The position numbers were made by a program, and so were the translations under genes. Below, one piece after another: positions 6,788 through 15,451 of a stretch of DNA of 55,426 nt. Within the stretch, counting starts at the first letter, position 1. Every line of letters begins with the position of its first letter. A model generated the notes under the pieces. That model was not told the DNA's origin. It did no database searches and worked only from the letters and a program-made list of their open reading frames with translations. Source of the stretch: a virus. The stretch spans positions 1-55,426 of IMG/VR virus record IMGVR_UViG_3300045253_000025. One strand, written 5' to 3'.

Positions 6788-8025
6788 GCGACTTTCCTTT
6801 TCAAACCGATTTGTAATGCTAGTTGTGATCCCGGTTCCGGCTCGTCTGCAACTAACGAAGGCTTCCCGTCCGAAGTCGGAGACATGGCCGGGGGAGCTTC
6901 GCTGGCAGGAATGTCCAAGAGCGAAAAGGGGATGATCTCGTATTGGTCGTCTCCGAAATTCATCTTTGAGCCGATCTTGAAAACGAACTTATCAGCATCT
7001 CCGATCAGCCGGTTGACTTCCTCCTGCAAGATCGAGAAGAAAGCTTCTTGAGCGATGGATCGCCCGTTACCGCCTCCCATCGGGCCTGTCGCTTCAGGAC
7101 GAGCCATCTCAGGCGGGATACCCATCCCCTTGAGTTCTTCGTCGGATAAGAGGTTGCCTAGCTCCATGAGGCTCTCAGGGATCGGCTGGACGGTCGGGGG
7201 GATGACTTCCCATTGACGAGTACCAGCAGCGTCGGTGGTATTGGGCATTGCCCAGCTACCCCCGGTCTTCATCTTATCCAGGATTTCCCGCATCATATCC
7301 TTTGCCTGTCTTATCTCATACTGGCCTGGACCGATCTCGACCTTCTGAGGACCAGGGGGATAATAGCCGCCTCCGCCCTGGAAAGCGTACTTATGGAAGA
7401 ACAGCCTACGGGCATCCCGGTAGCCACCGTCCGTCCAGGCTTCGAGCCAGGGAAGGTATGCCCCCTTCAATCGGCTCTCGCCGTACCAAGGATGGACTTC
7501 CCGGCTATGGACGTGCCAGAAGACTTTCGGAGTCAGGAGTTTGAGCTTAGCAACTCCCTGAGAGCCGTAGCCACGGTTATTACGGATATTCGCTCCGACC
7601 AGCATCCCGTTGACCGTCAGGGCGCGACAGTCAAGGAAGTGCAGGTACTTGAGATCGTCGAAGTCTACCGTCCCTTTGGTCTCGTCCATTTTCCAAAGGA
7701 TTTCACAGCAGGAAGCTCCCCATTCGAGAGCTTTTAATGCTCGGATGGAAGCGTTGCGCCAGAAGCGGGAGACGTTATCGACGAGCCATTGCTTGACCTC
7801 CGGCTGGTTGCATTTGATGTAGAAGCGGGACTTCGCCAAGATCGGGCCTTTGATGAGCCAGAGACCAAAGCGGATCGTCGGATCGGAGAGCATCTCGACG
7901 ATGGTACGGACGGTGAACAAGGGAGCGCGGCGATAGACCTCGTAGGGGTACAAGTAAGCAGCCGGGAGATAGTCACGAGTGACTGGCGGCTGATCGGCCT
8001 GGAAGGGGAGAAGGTTCTGATCCAT
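6784..8025 (-). CDS. Portal protein (Mu gp29 / DUF935-like)
   Basis: 413 residues. Features fitting portal proteins are IVEMLSDPTIRFGLWLIKGPI near the N-terminus, the segment WHVHSREVHPWYGESRLKGAYLPWLEAW around residues 170-200, the glycine-rich wing and the C-terminal long helices. Portals form the dodecameric ring at the capsid vertex through which DNA enters. It lies unusually far from the terminase, after the tail genes. A small basic gene overlaps its stop, and another precedes it by two bases. Confidence 0.8.
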   Translation of the reverse strand: MDQNLLPFQADQPPVTRDYLPAAYLYPYEVYRRAPLFTVRTIVEMLSDPTIRFGLWLIKGPILAKSRFYIKCNQPEVKQWLVDNVSRFWRNASIRALKALEWGASCCEILWKMDETKGTVDFDDLKYLHFLDCRALTVNGMLVGANIRNNRGYGSQGVAKLKLLTPKVFWHVHSREVHPWYGESRLKGAYLPWLEAWTDGGYRDARRLFFHKYAFQGGGGYYPPGPQKVEIGPGQYEIRQAKDMMREILDKMKTGGSWAMPNTTDAAGTRQWEVIPPTVQPIPESLMELGNLLSDEELKGMGIPPEMARPEATGPMGGGNGRSIAQEAFFSILQEEVNRLIGDADKFVFKIGSKMNFGDDQYEIIPFSLLDIPASEAPPAMSPTSDGKPSLVADEPEPGSQLALQIGLKRKVA

Positions 8026-8027
8026 GA

Positions 8028-8264
8028 CTACAATCCAAATTTGTTGCTGAGACGCTGATACTCGGAGCCTGACGGAAGCGATTTGACTCCGCGTCCTCCG
8101 GTCATCGCTCGGCCTGTTCGGATACGAGCAGCAATCATCTTCCGGGTGTATGTCCCCTTCGGATTATTCATCAGCCTAGATGCTCGATTCCCTTTGAGAT
8201 TGAAATGCTCCTTCGCGTATTTCCGAGTTGCTGACTGAACTCGTTTGACGAGAGTCTTGCTCAT
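8028..8264 (-). CDS. Small basic cassette-type protein
   Basis: 78 residues, starting MSKTLVKRVQSATRKYAKEH, rich in Arg, Lys, Gly and Asn. Its ATG (8264) overlaps the stop of the -1 frameshift extension as ATGA, supporting translation of both. Resembles the other small basic proteins in size, charge and placement, though with a different N-terminal motif. Confidence 0.6.
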   Translation of the reverse strand: MSKTLVKRVQSATRKYAKEHFNLKGNRASRLMNNPKGTYTRKMIAARIRTGRAMTGGRGVKSLPSGSEYQRLSNKFGL

Positions 8265-8793
8265 TTGGTTTGCTTCGCTCTTAAAAATTCCGCAGCGATC
8301 CGATCCGCCTGATCTTCTGATTCACCGAGAACCAGCATCCTCATTTGCTTGTATTCTAGCTCGGACATCGAATTGATTGAACCGTGATAATAGCGGTGGG
8401 TTAAGCGGATTTGAGGAAGGGATTCCAGCAGCAGGAATTGCTCGATACGGGTTAGCTGGAAGGGGTTGAGTCCATACCAAAAACCGACTTCAAATAGGGA
8501 TCGAATTTTTTTTTAAAGTAGTCGTAGGCGGAGTCGATAGTGAGGATGAACTGCCAAATTTGGGAGACGGATAGATCGACTCCCCCATAGCCGACTTTGA
8601 GCCACTCGTGAGTCTTGGCGGCTCGCTCGACTCGATCTTCTGTCTCCTTATAGAGGCGGTCGAGGAATAGACGGGCTTCGATGACATCGACTGTGATCGG
8701 TTCTTTGCCTTCTCCCAGACCGAACTCGATTAGCATTTCGGGGATCGAGACGGAGAATTTTTCAGGAGCAAGCGTGCTAGCGTTATCAGGCAT
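8261..8793 (-). CDS. Probable -1 frameshift product (tail-assembly-chaperone-like, GT form)
   Basis: The zero-frame gene (8452-8793) contains TTT AAA AAA AAA TTC at 8517-8503. A -1 slip on the run of nine A's (8514-8506) joins it to an open frame that runs to TGA at 8263-8261, adding about 81 residues beginning IRSLFEVGFWYGLNPFQL. The fused product is about 177 residues. The extension would otherwise leave 8265-8451 empty, and its stop overlaps the next gene's ATG. Lambda-like phages make G and GT tail chaperones in this way. The product and its rate are inference. Confidence 0.65.
8452..8793 (-). CDS. Tail-assembly-chaperone-like protein, short form
   Basis: 113 residues ending FDPYLKSVFGMDSTPSS. 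Acidic and helical (DVIEARLFLDRLYKETEDRVERAAK), without signal or membrane segments. Together with the downstream -1 frame, it has the classic G/GT layout. Unusually, it lies after the tape-measure-like gene and before the portal, rather than between tube and tape measure, so another head-neck role cannot be excluded. Confidence 0.6.
   Translation of the reverse strand: MPDNASTLAPEKFSVSIPEMLIEFGLGEGKEPITVDVIEARLFLDRLYKETEDRVERAAKTHEWLKVGYGGVDLSVSQIWQFILTIDSAYDYFKKKFDPYLKSVFGMDSTPSS
8506..8514 (-). promoter_or_regulatory. Slippery run A9 for -1 ribosomal frameshift
   Basis: Nine consecutive A's on the coding strand, preceded by TTT. This permits tandem -1 slippage of AAA-AAA codons into the downstream frame. 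Sequencing error in a homopolymer is the main alternative, although either explanation joins the two frames. Confidence 0.6.
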
Positions 8794-8796
8794 GAT

Positions 8797-10680
8797 TTAA
8801 TTCTCCGGGACTTGAACTAATGCGGTATGGCCGGGAGGAACCGTCTTGGTATCGAATTGGACGGATAAATTTCCCCGATTGGGAATGTCGGAGATGTCAT
8901 ACAGGTAATACCATGCAGAACCATAAACGGCAATCCCGCCGATCGTTCCGACTCGCTTCGAGGGGACCAGCGACCAGCGGAGGAGATGCGGCTCGTAAGA
9001 ACCGTCTCCGACTGTCTTGATTTTGGGGATCGGACAAGGATATCCAATTCGCAGGGCTCGCCCTCGCATCACGAGATAGATCGGGGAAGGACCACGAGAG
9101 TAGACGTGAGCAAAAGTCTGACCAGCGACAGCGGTCGATCCTCCGGTCGGAGTCGATAGCTGGAATGATTTTCCGTTGAGGTCGATTGTCGGGGGTTTGG
9201 TATCGTCTTGTGTTCCAGGGACAGTGACAGAAACAGCTTGAGTATCGGCAGAACATTCAATAGAGTTTTCAAAGAGCGTCCAAGAGGATTTTTCTGGAGG
9301 AGAAGTAGGAGCAAAGGAGACCGGAAGGGTCGTAACGCGAGCGGGATTAGGAAGCGGTGGGACTTGGACGGTTCCGATATTGCTGGTATCGGAGCGGCAG
9401 AAGTCTACGATTGGAGAGTCGTTAGTGTTATCGACCAGACCGGCGAAGCCGCGAGGACCGATCACGCTTTTGATCGAGTTGACCCAGCGAGGCCATGACC
9501 AGCCTGTCCCAGCGGAACCGGCAATCCCTGGATCAATGAACATCCGGCTTGTAACCAGGAATTGAGAGTAGGTCGTGCTGAATTCGATTGCTAGCTGGAA
9601 AGAAAACTGGCGGGCATAGATGGATTCGCGGACGCGAAGCGATCGGATGATCGGCTTGGTTACGAAATTGGTCTGGCCGATAAAACCCAGACGACCAGCA
9701 GCAACCATCTGGAAGATTTGCCAGGGCAGACCACGGCTCTGATTGGGATACATGCGGATCACGACTGAGAGCGAAGTCACCCAACGAGTTGTAGGGTAAG
9801 CTTTCTGATCGTCGTATTCGCCGGGAGAGTGCAGGGGAGCGATTGAGGGAGCGGAGCCTTTGGAAGTCAGAGAGCCTTGCGGGTTGACGGGAGAGATTTC
9901 CTGATCGGCCTGGATGTTCTCGACACCATCGGGGTAAGCAAACTCAGAGTCGATCTCTTTATCGACAATCACGAAGTTCATCAGCTTGCGATCTTCGGAG
10001 ACTTGATAATTGTCGGAGCGTTTGAAGCCGCCAGGGACGGGAAAGCTGAGTACGTCGCGGGCAGCTTCCGCCGTGGCGGTGATTCGACGACCGTTGCGAG
10101 CGACTCGAATCTGTAGCTGGCCGCGAATCGTGCGCGTCGTAAGACGGCGCTCATCGAGCGACCAGACGACTCCGAAAGCGAACTCTCCGAAGGGACCGGG
10201 TGAAGCTCCGGTTGGATCGCCCTGACAGTCGATCAGAGTAAAGGAGCAGGACCAGATCAATTGCAGAGCTTTGTTATCTCCAACCGGCTCCAGAGTCTCG
10301 ATATGTGGCTTAGGACCGAAGTCGATATCGTAGACCAGCGTCGTTCCGGCAGCGGGAGTATTGAGGGTGGTATCGGAAGTGATCGTCATGTTTCCGAAAC
10401 CGACTTGATTGAGAACAAGGTAAGAGCCGTAGGTCGAGAGCCGGGTACGGAGAGCCGGAATGTAAGCCGACATATCCAGCGAAGCGGTAGGAGCAGAGCC
10501 AGCGTCGAAAGCCATGACTTCGGAGGTCAGGATGGCCTGGACGGTTAGAGTGTACTTTCGCTTCGTAACCGTCCGACCGGAGATATCGGGAATTTCCTGC
10601 TGAGTAATTGACCAATGCGACTGAGCCGGAAAGACGAATCCGTTGTAGGCGATCTGGGATGTAGCAGGTAGGCGAGGCAT
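8797..10680 (-). CDS. Large virion protein, probably tail or baseplate
   Basis: 627 residues, beta-rich, no signal peptide and no enzyme motif. Internal segments such as RSLRVRESIYARQFSFQLAIEFSTTYSQFL, with repeated paired strands, look like structural tail protein. It lies directly after the tape-measure-like gene. In siphophages such a place is used by distal-tail or hub proteins. The exact role is not identifiable from sequence. It carries a dispersed motif at 9286-9305. Confidence 0.5.
   Translation of the reverse strand: MPRLPATSQIAYNGFVFPAQSHWSITQQEIPDISGRTVTKRKYTLTVQAILTSEVMAFDAGSAPTASLDMSAYIPALRTRLSTYGSYLVLNQVGFGNMTITSDTTLNTPAAGTTLVYDIDFGPKPHIETLEPVGDNKALQLIWSCSFTLIDCQGDPTGASPGPFGEFAFGVVWSLDERRLTTRTIRGQLQIRVARNGRRITATAEAARDVLSFPVPGGFKRSDNYQVSEDRKLMNFVIVDKEIDSEFAYPDGVENIQADQEISPVNPQGSLTSKGSAPSIAPLHSPGEYDDQKAYPTTRWVTSLSVVIRMYPNQSRGLPWQIFQMVAAGRLGFIGQTNFVTKPIIRSLRVRESIYARQFSFQLAIEFSTTYSQFLVTSRMFIDPGIAGSAGTGWSWPRWVNSIKSVIGPRGFAGLVDNTNDSPIVDFCRSDTSNIGTVQVPPLPNPARVTTLPVSFAPTSPPEKSSWTLFENSIECSADTQAVSVTVPGTQDDTKPPTIDLNGKSFQLSTPTGGSTAVAGQTFAHVYSRGPSPIYLVMRGRALRIGYPCPIPKIKTVGDGSYEPHLLRWSLVPSKRVGTIGGIAVYGSAWYYLYDISDIPNRGNLSVQFDTKTVPPGHTALVQVPEN
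9286..9305 (+). repeat. Dispersed motif, type B core, in 627-residue gene
   Basis: GGATTTTTCTGGAGGAGAAG. Coding strand read as TSPPEKSS. Confidence 0.55.
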
Positions 10681-10692
10681 ATAGCAAAGCGA

Positions 10693-11832
10693 TCAAAATA
10701 CTCCAGGTGGAATCGCTCCTTGAGGATTGAACGTCGAAGGACCGACCGGATTGAATTGCAGGGTATTAGGATTAGGAGTCAGGAGGTTGAGCAGAGCATC
10801 GAAGCCGCCTTTGTCATTCTCATTTACATCGACCAGTTTACCTAAGAGGATCAGAATCTCAGAGAGTCCCCAGGTGAAATAAGCCAGAGCAGCACGGAAG
10901 ACCACTTCCCAAAATTCGGGAGGAAGTTGGGAGAGCAAGCGACCTAGCAGCTTGAGCGGAGCGAGGATGCCCTTGAGAATTTCGATGATCGTCTCGAAGG
11001 CAGGACCGAAGACGTTAACGAAGTCGGCCAGGATTTCTTGAATCTCCTGGAGGATGTCTGTCACCTTCTGCATGATCTGAGCGAGTTCGGGACCGGCAGT
11101 CTCTGCGACGTACTGACCCGTCTGGACTTGAGTGACCTCTCGCTCGGCTAGAGCTTGCTGGATATCGCCGGAGTAAGTCTCCGCAATATCGGTGAGCTTG
11201 GAGAGGGCTTCCCCGGCTGCGACGGCTCCGACGATCAAGGCTCCGAAAGGTCCAGTTGCTTCGACAGCGGCTCCGGCTGCGATGCCTGCTCCGGCTCCCA
11301 GAACGGACGAGCCGGTTGCAGAGCCGACTCCAGCAGCAGCGGCGGTTCCCACGACTTCGGGGGTCAGGAGGCTCTTGAGCTTGGCAAATAAGCCGTCTGG
11401 TTCTTTGGCTTCCTTATTCCCCTTACGCATGATCTTTTCCAGATCATCCATATGCTCCTTGAAGTCTTTAACAGCCTTAGCTTCAGCCTCAAAGTCGGGC
11501 AGAGACCCTAGCGGGTCTTCTGAAGAAGAAGATGAACCGGCTTTGGCTCCGCCGAAGAAGTCGGCGGGAGACATCCGTTCTTGTTCTTCAGGGCTGCTTT
11601 TTTTGTTCTTCTTGCCTCGACCCATCGGATCGGCATTTGCGCCAGCCCAAGGCTCCATAGGCGGAGCAGCGAAGGGACCGTAAGAGCCGGAGGGCTGCTG
11701 GAAGGCAGCTTGCCCCTTGGGATCGAGATGCGGGTAGCGGCGATAGAACCGCTTGGACTCCTCCTCCAGATTGGACGGGCCTTTGTCGCCGGAATCGACT
11801 AACTCAATTTTGAGGCGGGCTTCTTCGGCCAT
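10693..11832 (-). CDS. Tape-measure-like tail protein (short)
   Basis: 379 residues. The N-terminal third is Pro/Ser-rich with a KKNKKSSPEEQE segment. It is followed by an Ala/Gly-rich hydrophobic stretch (VVGTAAAAGVGSATGSSVLGAGAG, split here only by reading) and long amphipathic helices (AQIMQKVTDILQEIQEILADFV). This combination of hydrophobic and coiled-coil segments, directly after the tube gene, fits a tape measure. At 379 residues it would specify only a short tail, or the protein may be another internal tail component. Confidence 0.5.
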   Translation of the reverse strand: MAEEARLKIELVDSGDKGPSNLEEESKRFYRRYPHLDPKGQAAFQQPSGSYGPFAAPPMEPWAGANADPMGRGKKNKKSSPEEQERMSPADFFGGAKAGSSSSSEDPLGSLPDFEAEAKAVKDFKEHMDDLEKIMRKGNKEAKEPDGLFAKLKSLLTPEVVGTAAAAGVGSATGSSVLGAGAGIAAGAAVEATGPFGALIVGAVAAGEALSKLTDIAETYSGDIQQALAEREVTQVQTGQYVAETAGPELAQIMQKVTDILQEIQEILADFVNVFGPAFETIIEILKGILAPLKLLGRLLSQLPPEFWEVVFRAALAYFTWGLSEILILLGKLVDVNENDKGGFDALLNLLTPNPNTLQFNPVGPSTFNPQGAIPPGVF

Positions 11833-11847
11833 AGGAGAAGAATCCTC

Positions 11848-12366
11848 CTATGCGAGAGTGAAGAACTTGTTGACCGACGAAGCGGTAAAGGGGAGAGCTA
11901 CAAATTGCAGCGGGATACGCCGGAGACGGGGAGCCAGTAGATGCGAGACATTGAATCCGGGAGCAAGGACAGCGTTAGTAAACGTAGCGGTCGTAAAGCT
12001 GGGAGCGCCAGCGGCAGCGGGCGTATTGGCGACGGCAGTCAAAACTAACGCGGCGGATTTGGTAGAGAGCAGCGAGCCGATAATCCCAGCGTCCATCACT
12101 CCGAAGACGGTCCCCAAGAACCAGTACGAGGAAAGGACTTTGCCCCATTCCGTGAGCGTGAAGTCGATTGTCATGTAGCCGGAGACTCCTCGCATGACGG
12201 CATCCTGAGTCGTGTCTCCGAAATTGTCTCCCCGGATTTCCTCGACGGCTTTGGAATAAGAGAAGCGAATCCCGTCCTCGATCTGACCGAGAGACGTACC
12301 TCCCAGAGTTACGGTATAACCGCCTGAGATGAACGTGAAATTGAGTTGGTCAACGGCGACGGACAT
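11848..12366 (-). CDS. Tail tube-like major tail protein
   Basis: 172 residues. FTFISGGYTVTLGGTSLGQIEDGIRFSYSKAVEEIRGDNFGDTTQDAVMRG is the pattern of tube proteins: an early beta strand, a phrase G.. ED.I and a loop contacting the next ring. It is followed by IDFTLTEWGK and a hydrophobic beta half. Position before the tape-measure-like gene supports this. A small basic cassette gene lies three bases upstream. Confidence 0.6.
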   Translation of the reverse strand: MSVAVDQLNFTFISGGYTVTLGGTSLGQIEDGIRFSYSKAVEEIRGDNFGDTTQDAVMRGVSGYMTIDFTLTEWGKVLSSYWFLGTVFGVMDAGIIGSLLSTKSAALVLTAVANTPAAAGAPSFTTATFTNAVLAPGFNVSHLLAPRLRRIPLQFVALPFTASSVNKFFTLA

Positions 12367-12369
12367 TGT

Positions 12370-12558
12370 TTACTTTCCAAATTCTTTCGGGAATCGCTTG
12401 TAGGAATTGCGGAGCCATTTTGCGCCCTTGGTTCCTAGATGGGATCGAGTTTGGCGGAGGTCTTTAGCGAATGATTTTCGATCGAAGCCGCGATACTTCG
12501 CGTGATACTCCCTTCGAGCTTTGAGACCTTTTATCAGTCGCTTGGTTCCAGTCTTCAT
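12370..12558 (-). CDS. Small basic cassette-family protein (core member)
   Basis: 62 residues starting MKTGTKRLIKGLKARREYHA, a prototype of the family. About 40 percent of residues are Lys, Arg or His. ATGA overlap with the zinc-binding gene upstream. No known domain. Possible roles (nucleic-acid binding, virion packing, capsid cargo) are guesses. Confidence 0.7.
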   Translation of the reverse strand: MKTGTKRLIKGLKARREYHAKYRGFDRKSFAKDLRQTRSHLGTKGAKWLRNSYKRFPKEFGK

Positions 12559-12929
12559 TCTTCTTCCTCCGCTTCAGTGTCTTTGATCGTCTGAGAGCAG
12601 TCGTAGCAGGTGCAGGCGACCGGCTCTGCCGTCAGATGCTTAACCTTGGCTCGCTTCCGTCCGCAAGCGATGGAGAACGCTTTATGCGGCTGGAGATTGG
12701 AGCCGTCGATCTCGCCAGCAGGATCGGGTACGAGCAGATGGATGATCTCCAGACGAGTCAGGTGTTCGGTGGACTTACACTTCGGGCATTGGTGGGAATC
12801 AGGAGCGTCGATGTCGAGGAAGAAGCAAGTCTTCCGCCAGTAATCGGCAGCGAGACATTCCGGGGAATCGCAGCGGAACGGTCGGAGACGTTTGCCGGTT
12901 GCTTCGATAGTGGCTTGTTCGGTGGTCAT
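12555..12929 (-). CDS. Zinc-binding virion-region protein
   Basis: 124 residues with several cysteine pairs: FRCDSPEC near residue 20, HQCPKCKS near 48 and CTCYDC near 108. These suggest one or two zinc ribbons. The C-terminus is acidic (EAEEEE). It lies between the tail-terminator-like and tube genes and is flanked on both sides by small basic proteins through ATGA overlaps. Function unknown. Confidence 0.55.
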   Translation of the reverse strand: MTTEQATIEATGKRLRPFRCDSPECLAADYWRKTCFFLDIDAPDSHQCPKCKSTEHLTRLEIIHLLVPDPAGEIDGSNLQPHKAFSIACGRKRAKVKHLTAEPVACTCYDCSQTIKDTEAEEEE

Positions 12930-13099
12930 ACTTTTGCAAAGGGAGATCGACCCTCTCGTTTAATCGAGTCTCGATAAGATTTTTTCCCTACTCGGAATTG
13001 AGACTCCCGATGATACCGATTTTGACCCTTGCGATCTCCTTTTCGACGAGATAGCTGCCATCGGAATCCCTTCATCAGCCTTTTCGTTCCGGTTCTCAT
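12926..13099 (-). CDS. Small basic cassette-family protein (core member)
   Basis: 57 residues starting MRTGTKRLMKGFRWQLSRRK and ending GRSPFAKV. Both ends overlap neighbours as ATGA (13099-13096 and 12929-12926), so it is inserted seamlessly into the operon. Very basic. Function unknown. Confidence 0.7.
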   Translation of the reverse strand: MRTGTKRLMKGFRWQLSRRKGDRKGQNRYHRESQFRVGKKSYRDSIKREGRSPFAKV

Positions 13100-13653
13100 T
13101 CTTCCTCCGTTATGTCGGCTCCGACTGCCTGGATTCTTCTTGCTCCGCCAAAATAAGCGGTCATCGTCCAGGCGGCAATGGATTCTGATTGTGCGGTGCT
13201 AAATATCCAATCGCCGGTACGAGGGACGGGAGCGGGATCGTTCCCCTGCCAGCGGAGGTATTCGATGATTGGTCTCGTGTCGAAGTCAGGTAGGAGAGCA
13301 TTGGCTTGTTGGATCAGTTCAGGGCGTTTGTGCAGGGCGATGATGATCTTTCGCAGGAGTGGCTCGAAGCCTTTGAGGTTCTTGAGGAATAGCTCCTTCA
13401 TCTTGACATCTTCAGGAGCGATCGGGGCACGAAGCGTAATCGTGACTCCGATATCGTAGACCTCGTCTAAAATCTCCATCCCGTCAGGGATGTCTCCGGG
13501 TTTCCAAGCCAGCGGGTGGATTGCCACGAATCGCTTGCCGAAATTGGGATTAGGTTGACCATCTTCTTGGCACTGACACTCGTTATCGGTAAAGCCTACG
13601 TCCGGCTGGCGCAGGCGGTCTTGAACGGCTTGGAGGACGGCGGCTAAGGACAT
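13096..13653 (-). CDS. Tail terminator/neck-like protein
   Basis: 185 residues: LAAVLQAVQDRLRQP at the N-terminus, then GKRFVAIHPLAWKPGD, EVYDIGVTITLRAP, and a C-terminal beta strand segment SIAAWTMTAYFGGAR. The order helix, strand, strands resembles tail-terminator (gpU-like) or tail-completion proteins placed just before the tube gene. Weak family evidence; position is the main support. Confidence 0.45.
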   Translation of the reverse strand: MSLAAVLQAVQDRLRQPDVGFTDNECQCQEDGQPNPNFGKRFVAIHPLAWKPGDIPDGMEILDEVYDIGVTITLRAPIAPEDVKMKELFLKNLKGFEPLLRKIIIALHKRPELIQQANALLPDFDTRPIIEYLRWQGNDPAPVPRTGDWIFSTAQSESIAAWTMTAYFGGARRIQAVGADITEEE

Positions 13654-13660
13654 TCATTCT

Positions 13661-14404
13661 CTACTTCCCTAACCTCTCGGCAAAGTATTTGACGGTGGAC
13701 TTCCCCGCTTCGACCAGAGCTTCATTGAGCCAAGGGCGGATTCGAGATTGGGGAGGCCAGAAGGGACGCATCTTGTGTTGATACCCGGCATAAGGGACTT
13801 TCGAGCCAATGGAAATTTCGCTCTGACTGACCTCGAAAATCTGATCTTGTGGGAAGGTGTAGCTGACTTCGTTTATCCTGCCAGGGGTCAGGGATTTAAT
13901 CAAGCGGTCGGAGACTCGCATAATATCGACTTTCCGATTGCCCAGGGTCTCCAGCCGGGTTTTGGCTCCCATCGACTTCAGGACTGCCCAGGCGATTTGG
14001 GAGGCTTGAGCTTTGGCTTTGGCTTCTCCGATCTTGGAAGCGAGGCGCTTGAGATTGGAGAAGAAAATCCCCCGCCATAATTTGTCTTCCCCCGGAGTGA
14101 GCAGACCGCGTACCCTCTTGCCAACGATCCCAACTCGCTTGAGTTCGCCCTTAGTGATGGGCCTAGCGGCGATGGTTTCCCGCTTGAGCGGTCTCCAGGA
14201 GTATCCCAGATCGTCGGTTCCTCCTTTGCTCTTGATGAGCCACTGGCGGTAGATTTTCTGAAGAAGAAAGTAGGCTAAGTGAGTGCGGAAGAATTGGCCG
14301 ATTTTGTATTCGTCGGGGAGTCGTCCATCGAGGATGCCGGGGAGCTTGTGCAGGAGGGCTTTGAGTTGACGCTTGGAGCCTCGATATTTTACGGCTGTCT
14401 CCAT
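13661..14404 (-). CDS. Virion morphogenesis / tail completion-like protein
   Basis: 247 residues, basic. The C-terminal part has SIGSKVPYAGYQHKMRPFWPPQSR followed by WLNEAL. This is the arrangement seen in phage virion morphogenesis proteins (Mu gpG/P2 gpS-like), where VPYA.YH and RPF are near the end. Such proteins finish the tail or neck. It lies between a connector-like and a terminator-like gene. It contains a dispersed motif at 14251-14270. Confidence 0.55.
   Translation of the reverse strand: METAVKYRGSKRQLKALLHKLPGILDGRLPDEYKIGQFFRTHLAYFLLQKIYRQWLIKSKGGTDDLGYSWRPLKRETIAARPITKGELKRVGIVGKRVRGLLTPGEDKLWRGIFFSNLKRLASKIGEAKAKAQASQIAWAVLKSMGAKTRLETLGNRKVDIMRVSDRLIKSLTPGRINEVSYTFPQDQIFEVSQSEISIGSKVPYAGYQHKMRPFWPPQSRIRPWLNEALVEAGKSTVKYFAERLGK
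14251..14270 (+). repeat. Dispersed motif, type B core, in morphogenesis gene
   Basis: AGATTTTCTGAAGAAGAAAG. Coding strand read as YFLLQKI. Confidence 0.65.
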
Positions 14405-14415
14405 ACCCTAATGTA

Positions 14416-14934
14416 CTATCGGAAGAGGTTATCGTATCCGAGCCATTGCGGGTCGTTGTCTTGACGGTCGTAAGTTCCACCGACCTGAGTTACAGGCTGG
14501 ACTCTGACCTTAGCCGTCGTGAAGTGATCGTCAATTCTGTAGTTCGAGAGCGAGGGACACATATTGCCACGGTTCGCTAGACCGGGGACTTGCAACTGAC
14601 CGGCTTGGATTCGCTCCAGGATTGCTAGGACTCGCTGATACTCGTCCTCGTACTGGCCTGGATCGCCCCGACGCTTGGAGAGGAAGTAGCAACCGACTTT
14701 CGTTGCCCAGCGGCGGACGATCTTGGAAGCTTTGAGATCGACCGGCTCATACCAGTTTTCCAGGTACAGGTAGATCGTCTGGGAAGCTTCGTCGATTACG
14801 TCTTGCAGGGAATCGGTCTGATCGTCTCCGGTTCCGTCGTCATCCAGCCGGAGATCGACGCCGGTACGAGACCAGACCCGCTCCAATTCGGCGCGTGTCG
14901 TTAAGTCGTAGAGTGTCGGATCGGCGACGGACAT
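14416..14934 (-). CDS. Head-tail connector (DUF1320/gp36-like)
   Basis: 172 residues. DLTTRAELERVW at the start, DVIDEASQTIYLYLENWYEP, then VRRWATKVGCYFLSKRRG and YEDEYQRVLAILERIQAG. This helix pattern (accumulating helices ending with IAGG-like loops) matches Mu gp36/DUF1320-type adaptors that bind beneath the portal. TAATG overlap with the small basic gene upstream. Confidence 0.6.
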   Translation of the reverse strand: MSVADPTLYDLTTRAELERVWSRTGVDLRLDDDGTGDDQTDSLQDVIDEASQTIYLYLENWYEPVDLKASKIVRRWATKVGCYFLSKRRGDPGQYEDEYQRVLAILERIQAGQLQVPGLANRGNMCPSLSNYRIDDHFTTAKVRVQPVTQVGGTYDRQDNDPQWLGYDNLFR

Positions 14935-15110
14935 TATAGCGGCAAGTCTCCATGACTCTTAAGACGTTGTTTCGTTTGTCGTGGTCGTAGCTTTCTCGAC
15001 CCTCGAAGGAATTTTGCTAATACCCGGCGATGAGTTCCGGGATGATATGCGGCTTGGTCTTGTTTCCAATTCTTCAAACCAGCGATTAGCCTAGATGTTC
15101 CTTTTCTCAT
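14934..15110 (-). CDS. Small basic cassette-family protein (core member)
   Basis: 58 residues starting MRKGTSRLIAGLKNWKQDQA, ending SHGDLPL. The frame is open upstream to 15158, but the MRKGTSRL start is conserved in the family and lies two bases after the upstream stop. Downstream stop forms TAATG with the connector gene. Confidence 0.7.
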   Translation of the reverse strand: MRKGTSRLIAGLKNWKQDQAAYHPGTHRRVLAKFLRGSRKLRPRQTKQRLKSHGDLPL

Positions 15111-15112
15111 CT

Positions 15113-15448
15113 TCAAACTCCGAAAGGCCGGTTCGAGGCTGGGAACACCCGCTCCCACTTGATCGCGTAATTCGATGCACTGACTACAATCTTATACCTG
15201 CTGCCATCAGATAAAGAAACGGCTGATAAGTCAACAGTCCCTCGGTAATGCCCATTGTCGATGGAGATTCCCCCGTCTCCGACATGAGGCATCGAGACTG
15301 CCGTTGCGCCGGAGAGAGCATTCCCGCTCGAATCGTAGATTGTGAAAGTCAAGATGGCATCGGTAACAGCAACATTCGTCAGAGCGTTCTTGAGCGGCTC
15401 CGTCGTGAATACGTCGAGCGAGTTGTCGAGGGGGATGAAGTCGATCAT
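15113..15448 (-). CDS. Small beta-sandwich virion protein
   Basis: 111 residues: LKNALTNVAVTDAILTFTIYDSSGNAL, then GHYRGTVDLSAVSLSDGSRYKIVVSASN. This is an Ig-like or bacteriophage-type beta sandwich pattern. No enzyme residues. Likely a minor virion or decoration protein by position. Confidence 0.5.
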   Translation of the reverse strand: MIDFIPLDNSLDVFTTEPLKNALTNVAVTDAILTFTIYDSSGNALSGATAVSMPHVGDGGISIDNGHYRGTVDLSAVSLSDGSRYKIVVSASNYAIKWERVFPASNRPFGV

Positions 15449-15451
15449 GCG

